Shown: positions 1 through 8,188, numbered from the stretch's first letter. The stretch: 44,577 nt of DNA from Gemmatimonadota bacterium (GCA_026387895.1 JAPLKT010000039.1:1-44577), one strand, 5' to 3'. The notes: generated by a model from the letters alone, not told the origin. Translations and numbers: made by a program.

Positions 1-434
1 GCCTCGGCCTCGGCGCCCGCCGCGGCGACGGCCGCGCCCAGCGCCAGCGGCAGCGCCAGCGGCAGCGCCAGCGGCCCGGGCAATGCGGACCGCCTCCTCC
101 ACGCCGAGCTGCGTCTCGCGATTCAACTTGTCGCGGAGCGTCTCGCCCTTGATGTAGGGCATGACGTAAAACAAAAACCGTCCGCCGCACCCGAGTCAAA
201 GAGCGGCAGGATATGCGGGTGCTGGAGCGCGGCCGTTGTTTTAATCTCCTGCACGAATCGCTCGGCGCCGAGCACCGCGGCGAGTTCGGGCTTGAGCAAC
301 TTCAGGGCGACCTTGCGGTCATGCTTCACATCGTCGCACAGATAGACGGTCGCCATCCCGCCTTCGCCAAGCTCGCGCTCGATGCGGTAGCGGCCGGCGA
401 GCGCGCTGTTCAGGCGATCAATTTGTGAGGACAT
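1..434 (-). pseudogene. Ser/Thr protein kinase N-terminus, frameshifted and cut by window edge
   Basis: The N-terminal lobe of a Hanks-type (PknB-like) kinase starts with ATG at 434. The glycine loop (GEGGMATVY, residues about 23-31), the ATP-binding lysine (VALKLLKPE) and the HPHILPLFDSG segment are clear. At about position 180 the frame is lost in a T run. One extra base would restore the family sequence (FYVMPYIKGETLRDKLN, then EEAVRIAR) in the next frame, so this looks like a 1-nt deletion or a homopolymer sequencing error. Beyond about position 80 the sequence stops resembling a kinase and becomes GC-rich repeats, where the HRD catalytic loop should appear. As given, the open frame ends at 123 after 103 residues and cannot encode an active kinase. 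The substrate is unknown. Confidence 0.8.
40..75. repeat. Three tandem copies of a 12-bp GC-rich unit
   Basis: The unit AGCGCCAGCGGC is repeated exactly three times (40-51, 52-63, 64-75). It lies where the kinase catalytic loop would be expected and is flanked by further GC-rich low-complexity sequence up to the window edge. It may be a slippage expansion or an assembly artefact. Confidence 0.8.
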
Positions 435-571
435 AGTGCCTAGCAGGCACCAATCCGCCGTCCGGCGCTAGGCTGGTGTCCGCGGGCCCGCCGCCGCGGT
501 CGTGGTATGGGCCGCGGCCGTTCCAGCGGTGCGTCCGATGGGTCCCCGCCGGCGCCGGCCAAAATTGGACA

Positions 572-634
572 ATGAGCATACCAATCGCGTTTCATCGTGC
601 CGCGCGTGCAGAGTTTATCGAAGTAAGCGTCTGG
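572..634 (+). pseudogene. Possible remnant of a ParE/RelE-type toxin N-terminus
   Basis: An ATG at 572 opens a frame that begins MSIPIAFHRAARAEFIEVSV and then W. This resembles the start of ParE/RelE-family toxins (a beta-strand followed by FHP-A-AEF-EA-AWY). The similarity ends after about 21 residues, and the next gene's stop lies at 664, so there is no room for the usual roughly 95-residue toxin. No antitoxin partner is visible. This is a resemblance by eye only and could be chance. Apart from it and a small hairpin at 436-450 (GTGCCT/AGGCAC), I see nothing in the 435-663 gap. Confidence 0.25.
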
Positions 635-663
635 GTTTACCCCAAAAAAACATTCCTCGTGGT

Positions 664-1086
664 TCAGCGCGGAATCGGGATAAAATCGAGGTCTGTCTCG
701 CCGCGGAACGGACTGCCAGACGCACGCGGCAACGGTTGTGAGCCATAGAGCCCGTAGACGAGCCCCCCCCCGGTGGCGGTACGGAAGTCGCGAATCTCGC
801 ACTTGTAATACGCCGCTTCCGCGCGCCTGGAGGGGATCACGGTAACTTCAACGGTGACATCGCCGCGGTAAGCACGGTTGCGCACCACCAAGTTGGTAAA
901 AGCGGTTTGCAGGATGCCGCCTGTGGCTGCCGTGGAAACCGCGCACTGCACATTGAAGGACACGATTTCAGGCGGCAGGTTGGAGACATCCACCGGAACG
1001 ATAAACGTAAAGTCTGCTGCCATCGCGGGAAAAGTTCCGAAGGCAAGGATGGCCGAAGCCAGTGCAACACGAATGGAATTCATCAT
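664..1086 (-). CDS. Small secreted protein of unknown function
   Basis: This is a 140-residue protein. The start is the first of two adjacent ATGs (1086 and 1083), preceded by a GGAG ribosome site. The N-terminus is a typical signal peptide (hydrophobic VALASAILAFGTF, then an AMA-A cleavage site), so the mature protein of about 120 residues should be periplasmic or exported. It contains two cysteines (VQCAV and YKCEI) that could form a disulfide, and a predicted beta-rich composition. I do not recognise the family. It begins 37 bp after the end of the upstream secreted protein gene and is probably cotranscribed with it. A longer frame upstream is only read-through of the neighbour's other frame. 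Confidence 0.7.
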   Translation of the reverse strand: MMNSIRVALASAILAFGTFPAMAADFTFIVPVDVSNLPPEIVSFNVQCAVSTAATGGILQTAFTNLVVRNRAYRGDVTVEVTVIPSRRAEAAYYKCEIRDFRTATGGGLVYGLYGSQPLPRASGSPFRGETDLDFIPIPR

Positions 1087-1123
1087 GTCAATCTCCAAGG
1101 TTTCATGTTGGTCGAACAGCATG

Positions 1124-1729
1124 TCATGGAAGCGTACCGGCGGCGCGCAGCTGAAGCTGCACGGTGCGAACGGTGACCGGCGCGAATGCCGGGTAGAGTT
1201 CCGCCAGCGAGGCGCCGCTGCCCCGAAACTGCAGCGCGACGGTGGTGACGCGCATTGGCGCGAATGCCGGGTAAAGTTGCGCAAGCGAGGCCCCGCTACC
1301 CTGAAACTGCAACATGACCGTGCGTATCGGCCCGCGCGCGGTACTACTCGGCGTGCCGGCTGACAGCTTGCCGAGTGCGTCTGCGCTCGCAAGGTCCGCC
1401 GTGGCGTTGCATTTCTGGATATCAATCAGGGATTTTGCACCATACGCATAACTTTGAATGCGGCCCACCATGCGCGCAAGTTCCGCACAAGCCGACACCT
1501 CCGGCAGGACCTCGGCGCCGGATGCGGTGCAACGATTGTCGGCGCATTGCCACATAATGCCGCCCGCGGAGAAAGGGCCCAGAACTTTTGCGCCGGTAAC
1601 AGTCTGGGCGACGTAGGGCACAGCGGCGATCGCCGTCTTTGCCGGCTGTTGCGCCACGGCAGGATTCGCACCCCACAGCAGGCACACTACCATCGGCAAC
1701 ATTGCAGTGGAAATCGTGGTCCGGCTCAT
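1124..1729 (-). CDS. Secreted CC_3452-like protein with 26-residue C-terminal repeats
   Basis: This is a 201-residue protein starting at 1729 after a strong GGAGG ribosome site. It has a signal peptide (ending about AVAQQ). The middle part has the pattern MWQC-N-RC-ASG, then C-ELAR-VG, and a later KCNA. This resembles small secreted proteins annotated as CC_3452 family in Caulobacter and Sphingomonas, whose function is unknown. The C-terminal 65 residues consist of a 26-residue unit (TV-LQF-GSGASLA-LYPAFAP) in two full copies and one partial copy. The family resemblance is from memory and needs a profile search. The downstream secreted gene at 664-1086 follows after 37 bp. Confidence 0.7.
   Translation of the reverse strand: MSRTTISTAMLPMVVCLLWGANPAVAQQPAKTAIAAVPYVAQTVTGAKVLGPFSAGGIMWQCADNRCTASGAEVLPEVSACAELARMVGRIQSYAYGAKSLIDIQKCNATADLASADALGKLSAGTPSSTARGPIRTVMLQFQGSGASLAQLYPAFAPMRVTTVALQFRGSGASLAELYPAFAPVTVRTVQLQLRAAGTLP
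1127..1321 (-). repeat. 78-bp coding tandem repeat (2.5 copies)
   Basis: Copies lie at 1244-1321, 1166-1243 and a partial one at 1127-1165, in frame inside the secreted protein. The units have diverged at several codons but keep the core residues LQF-GSGASLA-LYPAFAP. Confidence 0.8.
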
Positions 1730-1822
1730 TTTCCCTCCAATCAGTTCGCTACACAACGGATATTCGCGTTGACTTCTCGACGGTACTAGCGGTGAACGCA
1801 TTGTGCAAGTCCATGAGTCCAT

Positions 1823-1839
1823 GGGGTCGGGCCGACCCC
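1823..1839. terminator. Hairpin after the ffh-rnhB operon
   Basis: GGGGTCGG and CCGACCCC form a near-perfect GC stem 10 bp downstream of the rnhB stop. There is no U-run, so intrinsic termination is likely but not certain. Confidence 0.45.
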
Positions 1840-1848
1840 CCGAGCGCC

Positions 1849-2475
1849 CTACAGCCCGAGCTCGAGCTCCGTCTCAAGCACCGACCGACAGAATGACACC
1901 CGGTGGTGCGCCGTGAGCCCCTGCGCGCGCAACGCCGCGATATGCACCGGCGTCCCGTAGCCGGCATTTTTCCGCCAGGCATACACCGGGTACCGCGCGT
2001 CCAACCGCTGCATCAACCGGTCGCGCACTACCTTCGCCACGATACTCGCGCAGGCAATGGCGTAGCACTTGTTGTCGCCTTTCACGACCGCAGTATGCTC
2101 CACGCCAAGCGTTTTGATCGGCTTACCGTCCACAAGCACCGCATCAGGTGTAATCGCGAGACGCCGCAACGCTCGGCGCATAGCCAGCGACGTGGCCTGA
2201 TAGATGTTGCGCTCCCCAATCTCACGCACACTCGCGGCGCCCAGCGCCACACACTCCGCGCGCTCGAAGATCAGGCGGGCGAGTCGCTCACGCTCCGCAG
2301 GGGAAAGCAGCTTGGAGTCGGCCACACCAGCAATGGCGCGGGCAGCGGCGGGCATGATGACCGCGCATGCGACAACGGGGCCCGCAAGCGGGCCCCGTCC
2401 GACTTCATCTACTCCGGCGATGTACTGCGCGCCATTGGCGCGCAGATCCCGCTCGATAGCGCTCCAGCGGGCCAC
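1849..2475 (-). CDS. rnhB: Ribonuclease HII
   Basis: RNase HII removes ribonucleotides embedded in DNA and degrades RNA in RNA-DNA hybrids in the cytoplasm. The 208-residue length is normal. The signature GVDEVGRGPLAGPVVA holds the catalytic D23 and E24. D116 (VLVDG) and the RD of ASIVAKVVRD (about residue 152) complete the acidic site, and the GYGT substrate-binding loop is present as NAGYGT. The start is a GTG at 2475, 18 bp after the rplS stop, with a GAGA ribosome site. It is the last gene of the ffh-rpsP-rimM-trmD-rplS operon, its usual neighbourhood. Confidence 0.96.
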   Translation of the reverse strand: MARWSAIERDLRANGAQYIAGVDEVGRGPLAGPVVACAVIMPAAARAIAGVADSKLLSPAERERLARLIFERAECVALGAASVREIGERNIYQATSLAMRRALRRLAITPDAVLVDGKPIKTLGVEHTAVVKGDNKCYAIACASIVAKVVRDRLMQRLDARYPVYAWRKNAGYGTPVHIAALRAQGLTAHHRVSFCRSVLETELELGL

Positions 2476-2493
2476 TCTCGCGGCCCAGCCGAC

Positions 2494-2874
2494 TTACGCC
2501 TCGGTGGCCGTCCCAGTCGCCGGGACCGCCACGCGAACCTTACGCTCCTTGATACGCGCCGACTTGCCGGTCACGTTGCGGAGGTAGAAGAGCTTGGCAC
2601 GACGCACGCGACCGCGGCGCACGACGTTGATGCTCTCGATCATCGGCGAGTGGTCGGGGAAGATACGCTCCACGCCCACACCGTTCGAGATCTTGCGCAC
2701 CGTGAAGGTGCACGACACACCGGCGCCGCGACGGGCAATGCAGACGCCCTCGAAGGCCTGAATACGCTCTTTTTCGCCTTCCTTAACTCGGACATTCACG
2801 CGGAGCGTGTCGCCGGAACGGAAGGGCGGGATCACCTTCATCCACTCTTTTTGGGTCTCGATAAACTCGTGCAT
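2494..2874 (-). CDS. rplS: 50S ribosomal protein L19
   Basis: L19 sits at the 30S-50S interface. The 126-residue protein has the full family pattern: [11 protein letters not shown] near residue 20, [14 protein letters not shown] near 40, and the [14 protein letters not shown] segment near 85-98. The start ATG at 2874 follows GGAG by a normal spacing. A short Ala/Thr-rich tail ([10 protein letters not shown]) extends beyond the conserved core. It lies between trmD (83 bp upstream) and rnhB, as in most bacteria. Confidence 0.97.
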   Translation of the reverse strand: MHEFIETQKEWMKVIPPFRSGDTLRVNVRVKEGEKERIQAFEGVCIARRGAGVSCTFTVRKISNGVGVERIFPDHSPMIESINVVRRGRVRRAKLFYLRNVTGKSARIKERKVRVAVPATGTATEA

Positions 2875-2957
2875 AGACAGCTCCGGGCCAGGGCAAAAGA
2901 CCCAGTTCAGGGTTCTTGGGTTGAGCCTTCAAAGCTATTCAAGACCAGCCACTTACG

Positions 2958-3635
2958 CTAGTCCTCCTTCCCCTTTTCCCGAACCCGGGTCAATCGGCGC
3001 CCTTCGGCCTCCCGCCACTTGTCGATTTCGGCGTGATTCCCCGAGAGCAGGACGTCCGGAACCCCGTAGCCGCGGTAGTCTGGCGGCCGAGTGTAACTGG
3101 GGGCCGAGATGCCCCGGTCATAGAACGAATCGGTACGGGCGCTCTCTAAGTCGCTCATGGCCCCGGGAAGCAGCCGCACGGTGGCGTCAATAATCGCCAG
3201 GGCCGCCGGCTCCCCGCCGGAAAGGACGAAATCGCCAAGCGAGAGCTCCTCGGTGGCCAGATAGTCAGCGACCCGCTGATCCACGTCTTTGTAGTGACCG
3301 CAGAGGAGGGTGAACTCGTTCAGCCCGCTCAGGCGCACCGCGTCCGCATGGCCAAAGGGCTTCCCGCGCGGCGACAGCAGAATGACCGGCCCCGCAGCTG
3401 CCCCCGGCCCCAACGCCTCGACCGCCTCAAAGAAGGGCTGTGGCTTCATCACCATCCCAGGGCCGCCGCCGTAGGGGGTGTCGTCGACGCTGCGGTGCTT
3501 GTCGTGGGTGTGGTCGCGCAGGTCCACCAAGTGGTATTGCACGGCCCCCGCCGCCTTGGCGCGCGCCGGAATTGAGAGCGAGAGTGGCCCCTCAAAGAAC
3601 TGCGGGAAGATGCTGATGACGTTAATGCGGAGCAC
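2958..3635 (-). CDS. trmD: tRNA (guanine-N1)-methyltransferase TrmD
   Basis: TrmD uses SAM to methylate G37 next to the anticodon, preventing +1 frameshifting. The 225-residue protein shows the SPOUT trefoil-knot region: LLSPRGKPF (about 98-106), the LLCGHYKDVDQR stretch and the LSLGDFVLSGGEPAAL loop. The N-terminus INVISIFPQFF is typical. The start is GTG at 3635. Upstream in the operon, two glycosyltransferase genes separate it from rimM, which it normally follows closely. Confidence 0.96.
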   Translation of the reverse strand: MLRINVISIFPQFFEGPLSLSIPARAKAAGAVQYHLVDLRDHTHDKHRSVDDTPYGGGPGMVMKPQPFFEAVEALGPGAAAGPVILLSPRGKPFGHADAVRLSGLNEFTLLCGHYKDVDQRVADYLATEELSLGDFVLSGGEPAALAIIDATVRLLPGAMSDLESARTDSFYDRGISAPSYTRPPDYRGYGVPDVLLSGNHAEIDKWREAEGRRLTRVREKGKED

Positions 3636-3662
3636 GGGCCTGGGGTGCGAGTGTTCCTGAAG

Positions 3663-4787
3663 TTAGCGCGTCGGCGCCGTCGTGGACGCGCCGGCGGACA
3701 CCATCGCGGCGGCTCGGTCGAACACCGCAATCGTCTGCCGCGCCGTCTCCTCCCACGTGGTGAACTGAGCCGCGTGCGCCACGGAGGCCGCGCGCATCGC
3801 CCGCTGCTGCGCGGGGTTGGCGAGCACCGCAAGAATCGCCGTCGCCATGGCGTCGCTGTTGTCGGGCTCCACGTACACCGCCGCATCGCCCCCCACCTCC
3901 GGCAGCGAGGCGGCACTCGTGCTCACCACTGGCGCCCCCACCCGCATCGCCTCGATCACCGGAAGGCCAAACCCTTCATAGCGCGACGGAAAGACAAAAA
4001 TCTCCGCGTTCCGATACAGCCGCCACAGGTCGTCGTCGGACACAAATCCCACCGACTGCTCCCACGGCTGCAGCGCGTCTTGCGCGCTCCCGCTGCGGCG
4101 CGGCCCCGCGAGCACCAGCGTGAGATCGGGATGCCGCTCCCGCACCGTGCGCATCGCCCGCTGCAGCATCGGGAAGTTCTTGCGCCGGTCGGCAGCGCCA
4201 ACGGTGAGCAAGAACTTTCCGCGCACACCAAGGCGCTCCAGCGCGGCCGCATCACCAGCTGCATCCGGCGGTACACCAAAGTCGCCACCGTCAAGCACCA
4301 CAGTCATCCGATCGTACGGAATGCCGAGAAACCGGTGCGCCTCACGAGCGCTGAACTCCGAGATCGTGATCACGTGCGTGGCCAAGCGCGCCACCTCGCG
4401 GTAGCGCAACTTCGCCCGCAGGTTCTTAAACCAACGGCTCCATCGGGGATCGGGGAGCGCGAGGGGCGCGACGTCCTGCACCGTGACCACCATCGCCCCA
4501 GCGCGCGCCTTGGTGATAATCGCATTCCACGGATACCAGAACACATCAGCCGTCGTCGCCGGCAGCTCCCGCAGCAACTTCACCTCAGCGCGCCCCCGCA
4601 ACGCCGCATCCGCATTCACGCGATCGCGCAGCACCTGAGCATCGGCGCCATTCTTGGCGAACAGGATAATGCGTAGCTCGGGTCGCTCCGCCGCCAGCAA
4701 CGGGAGGACGACGCTCACGTACCGCCCAATCCCACGGACGTCCCGCACCCAGCGAGAACTCTCCACCGCGAGCACGCGCATCGGCAT
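3663..4787 (-). CDS. GT4-family glycosyltransferase (first of a paralogous pair)
   Basis: This is a GT-B fold retaining glycosyltransferase of about 374 residues. The C-terminal domain has TVGAADRRKNFPML (nucleotide-sugar domain start) and the E-x7-E motif in YEGFGLPVIEAM, followed by AASLPEVGGDA. The N-terminus VESSRWVRDVRGIGRYV is shared almost exactly with the next gene (VEASRLSRETRGIGRYV), so the two are tandem paralogues. I chose the ATG at 4787, 5 bp after the upstream stop; 4781 is also possible. Donor and acceptor are unknown. GT4 enzymes of this kind make cell-surface polysaccharides or glycolipids. It lies inside the rimM-trmD operon, where such genes are unusual. Confidence 0.88.
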   Translation of the reverse strand: MPMRVLAVESSRWVRDVRGIGRYVSVVLPLLAAERPELRIILFAKNGADAQVLRDRVNADAALRGRAEVKLLRELPATTADVFWYPWNAIITKARAGAMVVTVQDVAPLALPDPRWSRWFKNLRAKLRYREVARLATHVITISEFSAREAHRFLGIPYDRMTVVLDGGDFGVPPDAAGDAAALERLGVRGKFLLTVGAADRRKNFPMLQRAMRTVRERHPDLTLVLAGPRRSGSAQDALQPWEQSVGFVSDDDLWRLYRNAEIFVFPSRYEGFGLPVIEAMRVGAPVVSTSAASLPEVGGDAAVYVEPDNSDAMATAILAVLANPAQQRAMRAASVAHAAQFTTWEETARQTIAVFDRAAAMVSAGASTTAPTR

Positions 4788-4792
4788 CGCGC

Positions 4793-5863
4793 TCACCCGG
4801 TCGTCACCGCATCGCGAAACGTCTCGAGCGTGATCCGCGCGGTCTCGGCCCACGTAAACTGCGTCGCGCGGGCGCGGCCGCGTGCCGAAAGGTCCGCGCG
4901 CCAGCTGACGTCGGTGGCGCATCGCTCAATGGCCGACGCAAGCGCGCGTCCGTCCGGTGCGCCGACATACATCACCGCGTCCCCGCCGACTTCTGGAAGC
5001 GATGCCGCGCGCGCGCAAATGGCGGGTGTGCCAGCGACCATGGCCTCGAGCAGCGGCAGTCCAAAACCCTCATACGTGGACGGCATCACCAGCGCGGCAG
5101 CCTCCGCATACAGCGTCGCAAGCTCCTGTTCGCTCACAAAGCCGAGCTCAAGTACGCCGTCGGAATTTATCAGCGCCCGCTTCCGCGGCCCAACGCACAC
5201 GAGCTGCACCGCAAGCCCGCGCGCGCGCAGCGTGGCGACCGCGCTGCGCGCGATGCCGAGGTTCTTGCGCGGTTCGTCAGCGCCCACACACAGCACGAAG
5301 GGGCGCGAAATGCCCCACTGGGCGAGTGTGGCAGCGGGGTTGTCCGCGGGCTGCGTTTGCATATCGTCACCGCCCAGGAGCGCGACGACCACGCGCGTAG
5401 GATCCGCACCCAGCGTGCGCACGAGTTCGTCGCGAGTGAAGGCAGAATCGGCGAGGATCTTTGTGGCGCGTGTGACCGTGCCTTGGTAGAGACGGCGCCA
5501 CTTCCAGCGCGTACGAAAGGCGTGCCACCGCGGATCCGGGAGTGCCACCGGTACAATGTCGTGCGTCGTCACGACCACCGGTCCCGGCGGTGCCGCTGGG
5601 CGCACGACGTTCCAGGGGTACCAGGTGAGATCGGTGCGCACACGACCGAGCGCGTCGAGCGGCTGCACCTCGCACCGACCTGAGAGGAAGTGCATCGTGT
5701 CGATCGCTGCCGTGAGCGCCGCGACATCGTCGCGATCCTTGGCAAAGCAGGTGAATCGCACCGACGAATCAGCCGCCGCGAGCTCGGGGAGCAGCGCGCG
5801 CACGTATCGTCCAATCCCGCGCGTCTCCCTCGAGAGACGACTCGCTTCCACACCAACGTGCAT
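4793..5863 (-). CDS. GT4-family glycosyltransferase (second of a paralogous pair)
   Basis: This protein of about 356 residues has the same architecture as its downstream neighbour: a variable N-terminal acceptor domain, then LCVGADEPRKN, and the E-x7-E motif in YEGFGLPLLEAM, then RAASLPEVGGDA. It also shares the unusual WYPWN and VALPDPRW segments with its neighbour, so the pair probably arose by local duplication. The start is the adjacent GTG/ATG pair at 5866/5863, 8 bp or less from the rimM stop. The role is probably transfer of a sugar to a surface glycan or lipid at the inner membrane; the substrate cannot be read from sequence. Confidence 0.88.
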   Translation of the reverse strand: MHVGVEASRLSRETRGIGRYVRALLPELAAADSSVRFTCFAKDRDDVAALTAAIDTMHFLSGRCEVQPLDALGRVRTDLTWYPWNVVRPAAPPGPVVVTTHDIVPVALPDPRWHAFRTRWKWRRLYQGTVTRATKILADSAFTRDELVRTLGADPTRVVVALLGGDDMQTQPADNPAATLAQWGISRPFVLCVGADEPRKNLGIARSAVATLRARGLAVQLVCVGPRKRALINSDGVLELGFVSEQELATLYAEAAALVMPSTYEGFGLPLLEAMVAGTPAICARAASLPEVGGDAVMYVGAPDGRALASAIERCATDVSWRADLSARGRARATQFTWAETARITLETFRDAVTTG

Positions 5864-5870
5864 CACGCGC

Positions 5871-6416
5871 TCAGTCTCGAGATTCTTCGGGGGGACGGAT
5901 CATCATCGTACGCGCCACGCGATCAATATTGCTCACGAATTCCTCGTTGAACGGAATGTCGCGCGGTCCGCTGGGCGTATCAATCTCGAGAACGATTCCC
6001 TGCGGCAACTGATAGTATGCGCGAATCGTGCCTGCGGCGCCTCCCCCTGAGTCGAGCACCGTCATCCCTGCGAGCTCGTGCAAGTAGATGGCCCCTTCCT
6101 CGGGCAGTGGGAGTTCCTCGAACGGCACCACCAAATACCGCCCGTTCCAGCGCTGGGCGATGTTGCGATCGGTGATCTCCGCGAAGATGATCAATGCCCC
6201 GTCCTGAAAGGGGCGTACGCCGGTCATGTGGAGCGTGACAAAGGCGCCGGTCGCCGGATCGCGGTCGGGGAGGCCGTACTCACTCCCGGCGTAAACACGA
6301 AGGCCGGACGCGAAAATCGCGTCCGGCTCATCGGTAATCAGTTCGACCGCCACCTCACCGCGCACCCCGTGGGCACGACGGATCCGGCCAACGATCACAT
6401 ATTCAGGAGCGGTCAA
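5871..6416 (-). CDS. rimM: 16S rRNA-processing/30S maturation factor RimM
   Basis: RimM binds S19 and helps mature the 30S head. The 181-residue length is usual. The N-terminal beta-barrel has VGRIRRAHGVRGEVAVEL (residues about 8-25). The PRC-barrel C-terminal half is recognisable from YLHELAGMTVLDSGG and a final IPFNEEFV. The start appears to be TTG at 6416, 7 bp after the rpsP stop; a GTG at 6398 would cut into the conserved start. It is flanked by rpsP as expected, but followed by glycosyltransferases instead of trmD. Confidence 0.95.
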   Translation of the reverse strand: MTAPEYVIVGRIRRAHGVRGEVAVELITDEPDAIFASGLRVYAGSEYGLPDRDPATGAFVTLHMTGVRPFQDGALIIFAEITDRNIAQRWNGRYLVVPFEELPLPEEGAIYLHELAGMTVLDSGGGAAGTIRAYYQLPQGIVLEIDTPSGPRDIPFNEEFVSNIDRVARTMMIRPPEESRD

Positions 6417-6423
6417 CGAACGC

Positions 6424-6732
6424 TTACGCGTCCTTGACCGGCACCGCGGAGGCGGTCAGCTTCGCGGCCAAACGGGCCTCGTGACGCGCCTTCAGCACGC
6501 CCGCCTTCCGGAGGAGCGAGCGGACGGTGTCCGACGGCTGCGCGCCGTTGTCCATCCAGTAGTTGGCGCGCTCGGCGTTCAGGTTGAGCGCCTTATCACC
6601 GCTGCGGGGCTGATACTGCCCGAGGATCTCAATGAACTTGCCATCGCGCGGGCTGCGCGAGTCGGCGACGACGATACGATACGTGGGCGCCTTGGTGCGC
6701 CCGGTGCGACGGAGACGGATGGCAACGGCCAT
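6424..6732 (-). CDS. rpsP: 30S ribosomal protein S16
   Basis: S16 is needed for 30S assembly. The 102-residue protein begins MAVAIRLRRTGRTK-P-YRIVVADSR and continues GKFIEILGQYQP, all classic S16. The ATG at 6732 follows an AGGA ribosome site. A longer frame upstream has no conserved sequence and was excluded. It lies 101 bp downstream of ffh and 7 bp before rimM. Confidence 0.97.
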   Translation of the reverse strand: MAVAIRLRRTGRTKAPTYRIVVADSRSPRDGKFIEILGQYQPRSGDKALNLNAERANYWMDNGAQPSDTVRSLLRKAGVLKARHEARLAAKLTASAVPVKDA

Positions 6733-6832
6733 GACGAGATCCTGTGATAGCGGTGATGGGTCCTGCTGACGAGGCTCCTCGCGGTTCCGGCGTATCCGGA
6801 TCGCACCCCGTTTCCTGCCTAGCCTAAGAAAC

Positions 6833-8188
6833 TTAGCGGAATCCGCCCGGAAATCCACCCGGGAAGCCCCCGCCGCCCGGAAAACGGGGCATTCCCCCGC
6901 CCGAACCCATCTTTTTCATCATTTTCTGCATGTCGCGGAACTGATCCAACAGGCGGTTCACCTCTTGGATCGGGCGCCCAGACCCCTTGGCCACGCGAAT
7001 CCGGCGCGAGCCGTTCAGAAGCTCCGGCTTCTTCCGCTCCTGAGCAGTCATCGAGAGCACGATCGCCTCGACATGCTTCATCCGCTTGGGGTCGACATTG
7101 GCCTGCTTGAGCATCTTGCTGTTGACCCCGGGAAGCATCTTCAAGATGCCCTCAAGAGGGCCCAGCTTCTGGATCTGCTTCATCGCCGAGAGGAAGTCGT
7201 TCAGGTCCATCCCTTCCTTGCGGACCTTCTTTTCGAGCTTCTTCGCAGCGTCGGCGTCGAACGACTCCTGCGCCTTCTCCACGAGCGAGAGAATATCGCC
7301 CTGCTGGAGAATGCGGCCGGCCATACGGTCGGGGTGGAACTCTTCGAGCGCGTCAGTCTTCTCGCCAACGCCGATGTACTTGATCGGCTTCTTGAGCACG
7401 CCGTAGATCGAGAGCGCCGCACCGCCGCGCGCATCACCGTCGAGCTTGGTGAGGATCACGCCGGTCACATTGAGCGCGTCGTTGAACCCCTGCGCGATCT
7501 TGACCGCTTCCTGACCGGTCATGCCGTCGGCCACAAACAAGATTTCGTCGGGCGTGATGGCGTCCTTCAGGCGCTTGAGCTCGTCCATCATGTCGGCGTC
7601 GATCTGCAGACGGCCGGCGGTATCGACAATGACCACGCGATCGCGGTCGCGGCGGGCCTGCTCGAGGCCGGCGCGCGCGATCTTCACGACGTCCGTCGTC
7701 GTGCGATCGGCGTAGACCGTGATCTCGAGATCTCGACCGAGTGTTTCCAGCTGATCGATCGCGGCGGGGCGGTACACGTCGGCGGCGATCATGCTGACCT
7801 GGCGGCTCTCTCCCTTCAGCTTGCGCGCGAGCTTGGCGGCGGTCGTCGTCTTGCCGGAGCCCTGGAGCCCGACCATGAGGATGACCGTCGGCGGGAGCGT
7901 GGAGTGCTTGAGTCCCTCCTTCCGCTCGCCGAGCATGACGGTGAGCTCGTCGTAGACAATCTTGACGAGCTGCTGCGCCGGCGCGACCGACTTGAGCTGG
8001 GTGACACCGACCGCTTTCTCCTCGACCCGCTTGAGGAATTCGCCGGTAAGCTGGAAGTTGACGTCGGCTTCCAGGAGGACGCGGCGGACTTCACGCAGCC
8101 CTTCCTTGACGTCGGCTTCACTGAGCGAGCCACGGCCGCGGAGCTTCGCGAAGGTGGCTTCGAGTTTTTCTGAGAGTTCGTCGAACAT
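6833..8188 (-). CDS. ffh: Signal recognition particle protein Ffh (SRP54)
   Basis: Ffh is the SRP GTPase that brings nascent membrane and secreted proteins to FtsY and the translocon. The 451-residue protein has the N domain (MFDELSEKLEATF start), G domain motifs GLQGSGKTT (107-115), DTAGR (189-193) and TKLDGDARGG (247-256), and a methionine-rich M domain. The M domain ends in KMMKKMGSGGG and a Gly/Phe/Pro-rich tail. The start is ATG at 8188; the frame is open further upstream but not conserved. It is the promoter-proximal gene of the operon and is divergent from lon. Confidence 0.97.
   Translation of the reverse strand: MFDELSEKLEATFAKLRGRGSLSEADVKEGLREVRRVLLEADVNFQLTGEFLKRVEEKAVGVTQLKSVAPAQQLVKIVYDELTVMLGERKEGLKHSTLPPTVILMVGLQGSGKTTTAAKLARKLKGESRQVSMIAADVYRPAAIDQLETLGRDLEITVYADRTTTDVVKIARAGLEQARRDRDRVVIVDTAGRLQIDADMMDELKRLKDAITPDEILFVADGMTGQEAVKIAQGFNDALNVTGVILTKLDGDARGGAALSIYGVLKKPIKYIGVGEKTDALEEFHPDRMAGRILQQGDILSLVEKAQESFDADAAKKLEKKVRKEGMDLNDFLSAMKQIQKLGPLEGILKMLPGVNSKMLKQANVDPKRMKHVEAIVLSMTAQERKKPELLNGSRRIRVAKGSGRPIQEVNRLLDQFRDMQKMMKKMGSGGGMPRFPGGGGFPGGFPGGFR

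Noticed and set aside
40-75. CRISPR-like repeat
   Set aside because: The 12-bp units are contiguous without spacers and GC-rich, a simple tandem repeat.
1903-2961. Long plus-strand open frame opposite rnhB and rplS
   Set aside because: It is a shadow of well-conserved minus-strand genes in high-GC DNA, with no recognisable domain or ribosome site.
6965-8173. 400-codon open frame opposite ffh
   Set aside because: It is antisense to the conserved SRP54 sequence, and its composition mirrors that gene.
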